From Methanocalculus sp. (GTDB lineage Archaea > Halobacteriota > Methanomicrobia > Methanomicrobiales > Methanocorpusculaceae): a stretch of 5,384 nt of DNA. Position numbers and translations under genes: made by a program. The stretch lies in contig NZ_JARVGN010000132.1 in NCBI RefSeq assembly GCF_029762515.1, positions 1-5,384 of the forward strand, written 5' to 3'. Below are positions 1-5,230 of this stretch, piece after piece. The notes beneath the pieces were generated by a model that saw nothing but the letters and a program-made list of their open reading frames with translations, was not told where the DNA came from and did no database searches. Numbering within the stretch: the first letter of the stretch is position 1; every line of letters starts with the position of its first letter.

Positions 1-1
1 T

Positions 2-1141
2 GTCTTTGTGACACCCCTTACAGAGTACTTCGCGAGCGAGCTTGGAAAGACGGTTACTGCCAGTGAAGTGCTGCTGCCCTTCTCCATCTTCCTGGCCGCC
101 TTCGCAATAGCGATGCCGCTTACCGGGAGATATATCGATGAGTGGGGTCCGAGAAAGACGACGATCGTTGGCGGCCTGCTCACCGCCCTTGGCTGGCTGC
201 TTGCATCGGCTGCAACCTCAGTGGAGATGCTCTATCTCGTCTACGGGGTGATCGGTGGTGCGGGTGTCGGTATAGCCTATGGTGTTCCTGTAGCCCTTGC
301 CACCCGCTGGTTCCCTGATCGCAGGGGATTTGCTGTTGGTCTTGCGCTGCTCGGGTTTGGCTTCTCGGCCTTCATATCGGCAAACATTGCAGGCCTCCTC
401 ATCCCCATGGTCGGGGTTATGGATACCTTCAGGATCTTCGGTGCAGCATTCCTGATCATCATCCTGATCTGCTCGATGCCGCTTAAGTTCCCTGAAACGG
501 GATGGACGCCGCATGGCTGGACTCCTCCGGCATCGGCAGCATCAGAAACCTGTGAGTGTGACCGTTCCAGGATGATCAGGACGCCGACCTTCTATGGTCT
601 CTGGATCTGCTACTTCATCGGGTGCCTTGCAGGCTTAATGGCAATATCCATCGCCCAGCCGGTGGGGGTTGAGGTTGTCGGCATTACGCCGGTACTTGCA
701 ACAGCGCTCGTTGGGGTATTTGCGATCTTCAATGGGGGTGGCAGGCCTGCCTTTGGCTGGCTGACCGATCTGCTCAGGCCCAGGAATGCAGCGGTTCTCT
801 CGTTCCTGCTGATTGCCGCTGCCTCGCTGATGCTCTGGCAGATTCCCTCTCAGATCACCTATATTGTGGCGTTCTGTGTACTCTGGGGATGTCTCGGCGG
901 GTGGCTGGCAATAGCGCCAACGGCAACCGCACGGTACTTCGGCACCTGCGATTATCCGCGGTGCTATGGCCTGGTCTTCCTGGCATATGGTGCCGGTGCA
1001 ATCGCAGGCCCCCAGCTTGCCGGTTTCATCAGGGCATCTACCGGCGGATATATCGGTGTCTTCCCCTACATCGTGGTGCTGGCATTGATCGGTGTGGTGA
1101 TAGCCTTCTTCCTGCTCCATCCGATAAAGAACCGGGACTAA
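2..1141 (+). CDS. MFS transporter, OFA (oxalate/formate antiporter) family, 5'-truncated
   Basis: This is an inner-membrane secondary carrier of the major facilitator superfamily, and the substrate cannot be read from sequence. The frame is open to the left edge (Val-Phe before the GTG at 8, then Thr-Pro-Leu-Thr-Glu-Tyr-Phe). In OFA carriers that stretch lies inside the first helix region, so the GTG at 8 is very unlikely to be the start and the true start is upstream of the window. Numbering from that GTG: the MFS motif A (G-x3-D-x2-G-x-R) is at about residues 40-49; an OFA-like stretch reading WFPDRRGFAVG with a glycine-rich continuation is near 100-120; a central cytoplasmic loop is near 165-190, with two cysteines (CEC); a second motif-A-like loop (GRPAFGWLTD) is near 245; an Ala-x-Tyr-Phe-Gly element followed by a Gly/Ala-rich helix is near 305-335. 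About 11 hydrophobic helices remain of the expected 12. Stop TAA is at 1139-1141. Family assignment is firm; oxalate, formate or another anion as substrate is only a possibility. Confidence 0.9.
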   Translation, partial: VFVTPLTEYFASELGKTVTASEVLLPFSIFLAAFAIAMPLTGRYIDEWGPRKTTIVGGLLTALGWLLASAATSVEMLYLVYGVIGGAGVGIAYGVPVALATRWFPDRRGFAVGLALLGFGFSAFISANIAGLLIPMVGVMDTFRIFGAAFLIIILICSMPLKFPETGWTPHGWTPPASAASETCECDRSRMIRTPTFYGLWICYFIGCLAGLMAISIAQPVGVEVVGITPVLATALVGVFAIFNGGGRPAFGWLTDLLRPRNAAVLSFLLIAAASLMLWQIPSQITYIVAFCVLWGCLGGWLAIAPTATARYFGTCDYPRCYGLVFLAYGAGAIAGPQLAGFIRASTGGYIGVFPYIVVLALIGVVIAFFLLHPIKNRD

Positions 1142-1146
1142 AACAA

Positions 1147-1171
1147 GACAGGTTTCCCCTGTCACTTTTTT
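1147..1171 (+). terminator. Hairpin plus T-run terminator of the MFS gene
   Basis: A six-base-pair perfect stem, GACAGG (1147-1152) with CCTGTC (1158-1163), closes a five-base loop. It is followed after two bases by six T (1166-1171). It starts six bases after the MFS stop codon. Archaea terminate mainly at oligo-U tracts and the hairpin strengthens the call. It separates the transporter from the helicase gene downstream. Confidence 0.7.
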
Positions 1172-1264
1172 ATTGAATTTTCTCCTCAAAACCCAGTGTT
1201 TTCTCTTCGTCTCTCATGGTCCTGACCCAAGATGCTAAGTCCTCAGAGAACAACATACTAGAGA

Positions 1265-2845
1265 ATGGTTGAATCACAAAAATTTTCTGATTTTTCAATA
1301 TCCGAAGACCTCCTGAAGGCCGTAGCGGATATGGGCTTTGAGGAGGCGACCCCCATCCAGAAGATGGCGATCCCCGCAATTCTTGAAGGAAATGACATAA
1401 CAGGGCAGGCACAGACGGGAACTGGCAAGACAGCCGCATTTGGAATCCCACTCATCGAGATGATCGATGCAGGAAGCCGGGATATCCAGGTGCTCGTTCT
1501 TGCACCTACCCGCGAGTTGGCTATCCAGATTGCAGAAGAGTTCTCACGCTTTGGTAAATTCAAAAAGGGTCTCGCTATTGTCCCCGTCTATGGCGGCCAG
1601 CCGATAGAGCGGCAGTTCCGCGCCCTCCGCGCAGGTGCCCAGATTGTGATCGGGACACCGGGGCGGATTATGGATCATCTTGAGCGGAAAACCCTCTCTC
1701 TTGACAAGGTACGGTTTGCAGTCCTTGACGAGGCAGACCAGATGCTCGACATGGGCTTCAGGGATGATATCGCCCGGATTCTCAAGATGACTCCCGGAAA
1801 GAGGCAGACACTCCTCTTCTCTGCAACGATGCCCCCGGCAATCCTCGATCTCTCGAAGAGATACCAGAAGGATCCGAAGTTCATCAAGGTCGTTCACGGT
1901 GAGATGACGGTTCCCCAGATTGAACAGTGTTATCTTGAGGTCAAGGAACGCGAGAAGCTGGATGTCCTCTGTAAACTGGTTGATATCTATAACCCGGATC
2001 TGGCGATGGTCTTCTGCAACACCAAGCGTGCAGTCGATGACGTCACTTCGCGGCTTCAGGCACGGGGCTACTTTGCCGACGCGCTCCATGGCGATATGAA
2101 GCAGACCCAGCGCGATCGCGTCATGGGAAAGTTCAGGAAGGGTTCAATCGATATCCTGGTGGCAACCGATGTTGCAGCACGTGGGCTTGATATCAGCGAG
2201 ATTGACTGCGTCTTCAATTATGATGTTCCGCAGGATGTGGAGTACTATATCCACCGGATTGGAAGGACTGCCCGTGCAGGAAGGGCGGGTACATCCATCT
2301 CCTTTGTCGCTCCAAAAGAGATCTACAAGCTCCGGGAGATTCAGCGGTTTGCCAAGGTAAAGATCACCCGAATCCCGATCCCGTCCACCTCGGATGTGGA
2401 GGAGTCGCAGGCACGCCTCCTTATCGAGAAGGTTAAAGAAGTGAATGCGACCGGTCTTGGTGAGCGTTACATCCCCTATATCGAGCAGGCACTTGAGGAA
2501 GGCATCACCTGTATCGAGATCGCAACAGCCCTTATGAAGATCCACCTTGGTGGCCGGGATACCGAAACCAAGAGCTATGAGAATGAGGGCGGTTTAATTG
2601 AGCCGGGAATGGCACGGATACGGATCTCTATCGGCCGTGACAATCAGATCCGGGCAAAGGATATCGTCGGTGCTATCGCCGGTGAGACCGGGCTTCCCGG
2701 ACGATCCATCGGTGCAATCGAGATCTTTGAGCGTTTCTCCTACGTGGATGTTCCGGCAGACCGGATCCATGAGATCATCGAGATTATGAAGGACCGGACG
2801 ATCCGGGGCTTCACCGTCGAGATGACAAAAGTCGAGAGCAAATAA
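1265..2845 (+). CDS. deaD: DEAD-box ATP-dependent RNA helicase with C-terminal DbpA-type RNA-binding domain
   Basis: A cytoplasmic ATP-dependent RNA helicase that remodels RNA duplexes; relatives act in ribosome assembly, mRNA turnover and cold adaptation. All superfamily-2 DEAD-box motifs are visible: Q motif (F10, then GFEEATPIQ at 24-32), Walker A AQTGTGKT (49-56), Ia PTREL (81-85), GG (110-111), Ib TPGR (131-134), Walker B DEAD (155-158), SAT (186-188), IV around VFCNTK (249-254), V ATDVAARGLD (300-309) and VI HRIGRTAR (330-337). A linker of about 100 residues leads to a last segment (about 448-526) that fits the DbpA RNA-binding domain, with its G-x-I-E-I-F and Y-V-D-V-P stretches near 482-497. 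That domain is typical of bacterial DeaD/DbpA helicases. At 526 residues it is complete. The ATG at 1265 puts the Q motif at the normal distance from the N-terminus. No good Shine-Dalgarno site precedes it. The 123-base gap to the MFS terminator could hold a leader; the deaD mRNA of Methanococcoides burtonii is known to have a long cold-related 5' leader, and whether this gene does is inference. Confidence 0.96.
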   Translation: MVESQKFSDFSISEDLLKAVADMGFEEATPIQKMAIPAILEGNDITGQAQTGTGKTAAFGIPLIEMIDAGSRDIQVLVLAPTRELAIQIAEEFSRFGKFKKGLAIVPVYGGQPIERQFRALRAGAQIVIGTPGRIMDHLERKTLSLDKVRFAVLDEADQMLDMGFRDDIARILKMTPGKRQTLLFSATMPPAILDLSKRYQKDPKFIKVVHGEMTVPQIEQCYLEVKEREKLDVLCKLVDIYNPDLAMVFCNTKRAVDDVTSRLQARGYFADALHGDMKQTQRDRVMGKFRKGSIDILVATDVAARGLDISEIDCVFNYDVPQDVEYYIHRIGRTARAGRAGTSISFVAPKEIYKLREIQRFAKVKITRIPIPSTSDVEESQARLLIEKVKEVNATGLGERYIPYIEQALEEGITCIEIATALMKIHLGGRDTETKSYENEGGLIEPGMARIRISIGRDNQIRAKDIVGAIAGETGLPGRSIGAIEIFERFSYVDVPADRIHEIIEIMKDRTIRGFTVEMTKVESK

Positions 2846-2850
2846 TCCTC

Positions 2851-2863
2851 ATTTTTTTTCTTT
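2851..2863 (+). terminator. Oligo-T terminator of the helicase gene
   Basis: Eight consecutive T (2852-2859), then C and three more T, begin seven bases after the helicase stop codon. There is no convincing stem in front of it. A bare U-tract is a normal archaeal intrinsic terminator. Confidence 0.55.
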
Positions 2864-2904
2864 CGCGCCTATACAAAGAGATGCGAGTGTAGCAGTGAAC
2901 CAAA

Positions 2905-2931
2905 TCATTATTATCATACATTGATAAATAT
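2905..2931 (+). promoter_or_regulatory. AT-rich promoter region of the antitoxin-like gene
   Basis: Two TATA-like elements lie just before the ATG at 2940. TTATTATCATA (2908-2918) is centred about 27 bases upstream, the right distance for a leaderless transcript starting at or next to the ATG. ATAAATAT (2924-2931) is the better match to an archaeal TATA box, but it would place the transcription start about 12 bases inside the gene. No Shine-Dalgarno site precedes the ATG, which favours the leaderless reading. Which box is used cannot be settled from sequence. Confidence 0.35.
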
Positions 2932-2939
2932 CTCAGACA

Positions 2940-3131
2940 ATGAGTCCACAAACTGTGCATGGAACGCATTCATCAGAGTGGATAACAATCTCTCTTGATG
3001 AATACGAATCCATGAAACGGACAATAGAGATTCTCTCTAATGCCGACCTGATGGATCAAATTAATAATGGAATGAGAAAAGAAACTACATCCAGGGATTT
3101 TGAGGAATTGGCAGAGGAATTGGGTATTTAA
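2940..3131 (+). CDS. Small antitoxin-like protein, Phd/YefM C-terminal half-like
   Basis: A 63-residue protein, probably the antitoxin partner of the convergent RelE-family gene. Residues 14-48 (W-I-T-I-S-L-D-E-Y-E-S-M, then ILSNADLMDQI) resemble the C-terminal toxin-wrapping part of Phd/YefM antitoxins, where an ISLxEYESLxET stretch and an LSDPELMxxI helix recur. The N-terminal DNA-binding half of that family is absent. The frame is closed by a TAA at 2925-2927 just upstream, and only 94 bases separate this gene from the helicase. The acidic tail (residues 53-63, rich in Glu and Leu) fits a flexible toxin-binding end. Base composition is about 39% GC over 2941-3120 by hand count, well below the helicase gene. 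The stop TAA (3129-3131) overlaps the stop codon of the opposite gene. Without the DNA-binding half it probably does not autorepress as full Phd proteins do. Existence as a gene is likely; antitoxin function is inferred from neighbour and partial resemblance. Confidence 0.7.
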   Translation: MSPQTVHGTHSSEWITISLDEYESMKRTIEILSNADLMDQINNGMRKETTSRDFEELAEELGI

Positions 3132-3379
3132 AAATCATCCTTGTGCCATATCGCTTCTATTACTACTTCTTTTCTTTCAAGATCAATACAATAGAGTATC
3201 CTGAATCTTCTTTCAAAATAGAGTTCCCATAATCCATGAAGAGAGCCTCTGAGAGGTTTTCCATGTATATCCGGGTTTTCCGACAACTTTCTGATTTTTT
3301 GGGCGAAGTGTCTCTGTATTTCCTTATCGAATGTTCTCAGCTTATCTTCAGCTTGCTTTCGAATAGTGATCCTGAACAC
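3128..3379 (-). CDS. RelE/ParE-family toxin (type II toxin-antitoxin)
   Basis: An 83-residue basic protein of the RelE/ParE superfamily. RelE-branch members are ribosome-dependent mRNA endonucleases; the branch here is judged from the sequence ending rather than proven. Visible family features: an N-terminal strand (FRITIRKQAED), two amphipathic helices (residues 10-34), the NPxxHGKPLRGSLHGLWEL segment (35-53), a central strand with Arg57, Arg58, Arg60 and Tyr63 where RelE proteins carry catalytic basic and tyrosine residues, and the C-terminal WHKDDF (78-83) common in RelE-like toxins. Length is normal, so the gene looks intact. The start is GTG at 3379; an in-frame TAG lies at 3386-3388 and no ATG intervenes. 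No Shine-Dalgarno site precedes it, and a TATA-like element about 30 bases upstream suggests a leaderless transcript. It lies tail to tail with its presumed antitoxin, overlapping it by four bases, which is atypical for type II systems. Confidence 0.9.
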   Translation of the reverse strand: MFRITIRKQAEDKLRTFDKEIQRHFAQKIRKLSENPDIHGKPLRGSLHGLWELYFERRFRILYCIDLERKEVVIEAIWHKDDF

Positions 3380-3404
3380 GTCATACTATTTTTCGAGTGC
3401 CATC

Positions 3405-3414
3405 AGATAAAACC
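3405..3414 (-). promoter_or_regulatory. Possible TATA box of the toxin gene
   Basis: On the minus strand this reads GGTTTTATCT, with the T/A-rich core centred about 29 bases before the GTG at 3379. That is close to the spacing expected for a leaderless archaeal transcript and agrees with the lack of a Shine-Dalgarno site. The match to the consensus is only moderate. Confidence 0.3.
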
Positions 3415-3493
3415 AGAAGTTCTGTTTCAAGTCAAACGCACCACTCACCTTCGCGATTTTTATTCCTTTGTGTATCTACTTGTGAGGCAGAGT

Positions 3494-3521
3494 GGCATAT
3501 GCCGGAATAGTACTGAATTCC
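3494..3521. repeat. Perfect palindrome followed by a small hairpin
   Basis: GGCATATGCC (3494-3503) is a perfect ten-base palindrome. It is followed directly by GGAAT (3504-3508) pairing with ATTCC (3517-3521) across an eight-base loop. The pair sits between the DUF2156 stop and the toxin start. It could be an operator for the toxin promoter region or part of the 3' end of the DUF2156 transcript. No oligo-T tract follows it on the minus strand, so I do not call it a terminator. Confidence 0.3.
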
Positions 3522-3553
3522 TGCATAATCCTGGCCGGTCTTATCTGGATATT

Positions 3554-4477
3554 TTATCTGCAGAACCGCTCTCTTCGGGCATCCATATCCGCTCTCCGGA
3601 CTGACCAGACTGGTGCCATATGGTGGGGGTGATATCGCCTTTTTGCCTCACGGAGGCCCGGTTCGCCCATATCAGACTCACGGTTGATGAACCTGTACCT
3701 TGACTGGACGGCTTTTGCTGTCTGCATATTGATCGCCTTGTAGATCCCCTCATATCCCGGAAGTGCCTTTTCGTAATGCACGACAATGGTATCATCGTTC
3801 TGATGGCCCCAGATCGCAATTGCGCCGATTCCCTGTTCGGTTCGAATGAGGATGCCCTGGCAGTTCAGTTCATCATAGTGGCGGACGGCATAGAGGACAG
3901 CATCTTTCTCATAGGCAAGGAATGGATACTCATCACACTGTTTCCATTCGCACCACTTCTCGAGAAACTCATAGATCTCCGCAATGGACTCTGATCGGAT
4001 TGCTTCAACAGTGAAATCCGTTGTCTTGTTGAATTTATTGAGATGGCCGCGGATGGTCAGGTATTTTTTGCCGGGGAGGCCTGCAAGGTCTGTTGAGAGG
4101 TAGACGTAGTCTGCAAATTCCGGTTCTTCATAGAGGGGGATATCCGGGTGGAGGCGTAGAAACCAGTTGCGCCCCGCCTCGTCCAGCATCTGGAACGGGG
4201 TGCTCCCCCCCTCCTCAAAGGCAAGGCAGAGGAGATCTGAGAGGAGTGCGTCATCCTCTTCTCCTATTGGGGGTCTGAAGGTTCGTTCCCCATCAACGAT
4301 CGTCATGATGATGAGGGAGTTATTCAGTATGGCATAGTGGTAGTGCGCATAGTGATTCCAGGTGAGCATCGTAATGATGGTGTTATCGCTGTGCACCTGT
4401 GGATACCGGCGGAAAAACTTCTCGATGATGTCCTTGTTTTCGAGTGTTATCGGAGAAAAATCATTCAGGGAGAGCAT
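3554..4477 (-). CDS. DUF2156 protein (phosphatidylglycerol lysyltransferase C-terminal-like, GNAT fold)
   Basis: A 307-residue soluble protein of the DUF2156 family, related to the C-terminal catalytic half of MprF/LPG synthase, which transfers an aminoacyl group from tRNA to phosphatidylglycerol. Stand-alone DUF2156 proteins of this size are common in bacteria and methanogens, and their substrate is generally unknown. Visible: the typical opening (L-N-D-F-S-P-I-T-L-E-N-K, residues 4-15), the L-N-K-F-N-K turn near 145-150, a tryptophan-rich helix (EKWCEWKQC) near 173-181, and the strongly conserved end, INRESDMG at 264-271 then GLREAKRRYHP up to 284. The last about 20 residues are a charged tail. 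No membrane segments are present, unlike full MprF. The ATG at 4477 gives a normal N-terminus, and AGGA (4493-4490) lies upstream at a rather long spacing of 12. The start is inside the end of the GNAT gene, overlapping by 17 bases, so the two are probably co-transcribed and translationally coupled. Family assignment is firm; the reaction is not known. Confidence 0.9.
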   Translation of the reverse strand: MLSLNDFSPITLENKDIIEKFFRRYPQVHSDNTIITMLTWNHYAHYHYAILNNSLIIMTIVDGERTFRPPIGEEDDALLSDLLCLAFEEGGSTPFQMLDEAGRNWFLRLHPDIPLYEEPEFADYVYLSTDLAGLPGKKYLTIRGHLNKFNKTTDFTVEAIRSESIAEIYEFLEKWCEWKQCDEYPFLAYEKDAVLYAVRHYDELNCQGILIRTEQGIGAIAIWGHQNDDTIVVHYEKALPGYEGIYKAINMQTAKAVQSRYRFINRESDMGEPGLREAKRRYHPHHMAPVWSVRRADMDARRERFCR

Positions 4478-4925
4478 CTGATATCATCTTCCTGTAGATC
4501 ATCGGTACATATTGTTCCATCGGTTGGAAACCGATTTTTTTATAAAATGGCATTGTGCCCGGCTCTGATATGAGTCCTACCCATGTTATCCCGTCTTCCG
4601 CGCAGAGTTCTGTGAGAAAACGGATGATCTGGAAGCCGATATAACATCTCCTGTACTCTTTCCGGACAACGACATCCTGTATATATGCATCCGAGACACC
4701 ATCCGAGATGGTTCTTCCCATGCCAACTGCTGTACCTGTGATCTCATCGACTGCCACGACAAAGCGGTGGCTTCCCCTGATAAGGGCTGGGATCTTTGCC
4801 TTATCCGAGTTCTTCTCCCACCATCCGGCGACACGATAAAGGTTGACGATCTCCTCTGTTTCCCATTCGGAAACGATATGCAGCGAGATTGCCTGTGTCT
4901 TACCCTGCTTCTGGCTGTTTGTCAT
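4461..4925 (-). CDS. GNAT-family N-acetyltransferase with degenerate acetyl-CoA loop
   Basis: A small cytoplasmic protein of the GCN5-related acetyltransferase family, with substrate unknown. Numbered from the chosen ATG (154 residues): strand beta-4 and following stretch AYIQDVVVRKEYRR (80-93), the pyrophosphate-loop region RRCYIG (92-97), and the motif-B end FYKKIGF (127-133). In most members the loop reads R/Q-x-x-G-x-G/A; here the first glycine position is Tyr96 shifted into C-Y-I-G, so only the second glycine (97) is kept. The codons TGT TAT ATC GGC read cleanly, so a simple misreading is not evident. A GTG at 4955 would extend the protein by ten residues. I prefer the ATG at 4925 because GGGAGAGG (4944-4937) is a ribosome-binding site in front of it, while nothing precedes the GTG, and because the family core does not need the extension. 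It is the first gene of a two-gene unit with the DUF2156 gene. Confidence 0.88.
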   Translation of the reverse strand: MTNSQKQGKTQAISLHIVSEWETEEIVNLYRVAGWWEKNSDKAKIPALIRGSHRFVVAVDEITGTAVGMGRTISDGVSDAYIQDVVVRKEYRRCYIGFQIIRFLTELCAEDGITWVGLISEPGTMPFYKKIGFQPMEQYVPMIYRKMISDALPE

Positions 4926-4936
4926 GGTATCTTCTG

Positions 4937-4990
4937 CCTCTCCCTGATCGATCACTAGAGAGCAGTCTTTTTTATTTCATCCTCTATAAT
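4937..4990 (-). promoter_or_regulatory. Promoter and ribosome-binding site of the GNAT-DUF2156 operon
   Basis: On the minus strand an A-rich box reading GAAATAAAAAAG spans about 4979-4968. It would start transcription near 4947, just before the ribosome-binding sequence GGGAGAGG (4944-4937) and the ATG at 4925. A second box, ATTATAG, about 4990-4984, would start near 4960. Either gives a short leader that keeps the ribosome-binding site. The choice supports the ATG at 4925 over the GTG at 4955. Confidence 0.4.
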
Positions 4991-5058
4991 GCTTTTTTTC
5001 AGATGCGGGCGAAAGCGGGGTGTGCCCTCCTTTGGCTGCGCAATCATTCGTACCTGCC

Positions 5059-5117
5059 GCGCGATCCGGCTGGTATCTGATGGAATTCTCTGCGCGATCC
5101 CCTCCCGGACTGGTATC
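5059..5117. repeat. Imperfect direct repeat, GCGCGATCC ... CTGGTATC
   Basis: GCGCGATCC occurs at 5059-5067 and 5092-5100. Each is followed by CTGGTATC, at 5070-5077 and 5110-5117. The spacer is 2 bases in the first copy and 9 in the second. Related GGTAT motifs recur at 5141-5148 (GTGGTATT) and at the window end (CCGGTATC, 5377-5384). All are in the same orientation. Confidence 0.5.
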
Positions 5118-5125
5118 GTCGGGAG
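5102..5125. other. Hairpin with TGGTATC loop
   Basis: CTCCCG (5102-5107) pairs with CGGGAG (5120-5125). Two more pairs, AC with GT, form inside after a single bulged G (5108), leaving the seven-base loop TGGTATC (5111-5117). No T-run follows, so it is not a typical terminator. Confidence 0.5.
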
Positions 5126-5130
5126 CTATC

Positions 5131-5155
5131 TCCCCGGTTTGTGGTATTCCGGGGG
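5131..5155. other. Hairpin with GGTATT in the loop
   Basis: CCCCGG (5132-5137) pairs with CCGGGG (5149-5154), extended by a T-G wobble. The eleven-base loop (5138-5148) again contains TGGTAT. It lies six bases after the preceding hairpin, so the two form a tandem pair presenting the same loop core. Confidence 0.5.
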
Positions 5156-5193
5156 TCGGGCATCGGTCTGAATGCCTGTTTTATGGTGATCAA

Positions 5194-5209
5194 AAGAGAG
5201 GGTATAAAT
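5194..5209 (+). promoter_or_regulatory. Strong archaeal TATA box
   Basis: TATAAAT at 5203-5209 is the best archaeal TATA box in the window, preceded by a purine-rich stretch (AGAGAGGG) in the position of a BRE, although the match to the BRE consensus is weak. The expected transcription start, about 25 bases downstream of its centre, falls near 5230-5232. The highly self-complementary stretch begins there. Confidence 0.55.
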
Positions 5210-5230
5210 GGGACTTCTGCGTATCTAATT

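Larger units (their letters stand above)
4956..5200. other. Intergenic stretch without a supported gene
   Basis: Several frames are open for 60 to 70 codons, but they overlap each other on both strands, have no family resemblance, and contain unusual runs of Arg, Cys and Pro from GC-rich shadow reading. I see no protein gene. The stretch holds the promoter region of the minus-strand operon, a seven-T run (4993-4999), and the GGTAT repeats and hairpins described separately. Confidence 0.6.

Noticed and set aside
635..1189. Long open frame on the minus strand across the transporter gene
   Set aside because: It is antisense to a clear MFS sequence, its translation is Cys/Arg/Gln-rich without family resemblance, and it is explained by the GC-rich codon pattern of the real gene.
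3236..3604. 122-codon open frame on the plus strand opposite the toxin
   Set aside because: It overlaps the well-supported toxin on the other strand and runs into the end of the DUF2156 gene; the translation has no recognisable motif and no ribosome-binding site.
3541..3819. Second minus-strand frame at the end of the DUF2156 gene, possibly a frameshifted tail
   Set aside because: The DUF2156 frame keeps the conserved end (INRESDMG and RYHP) right through this region, so there is no need for a frameshift.
4461..4955. GNAT gene starting at the GTG at 4955
   Set aside because: The ten-residue extension overlaps the ribosome-binding sequence that serves the ATG at 4925 and has no such site of its own. 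It stays possible only if the transcript starts further upstream.
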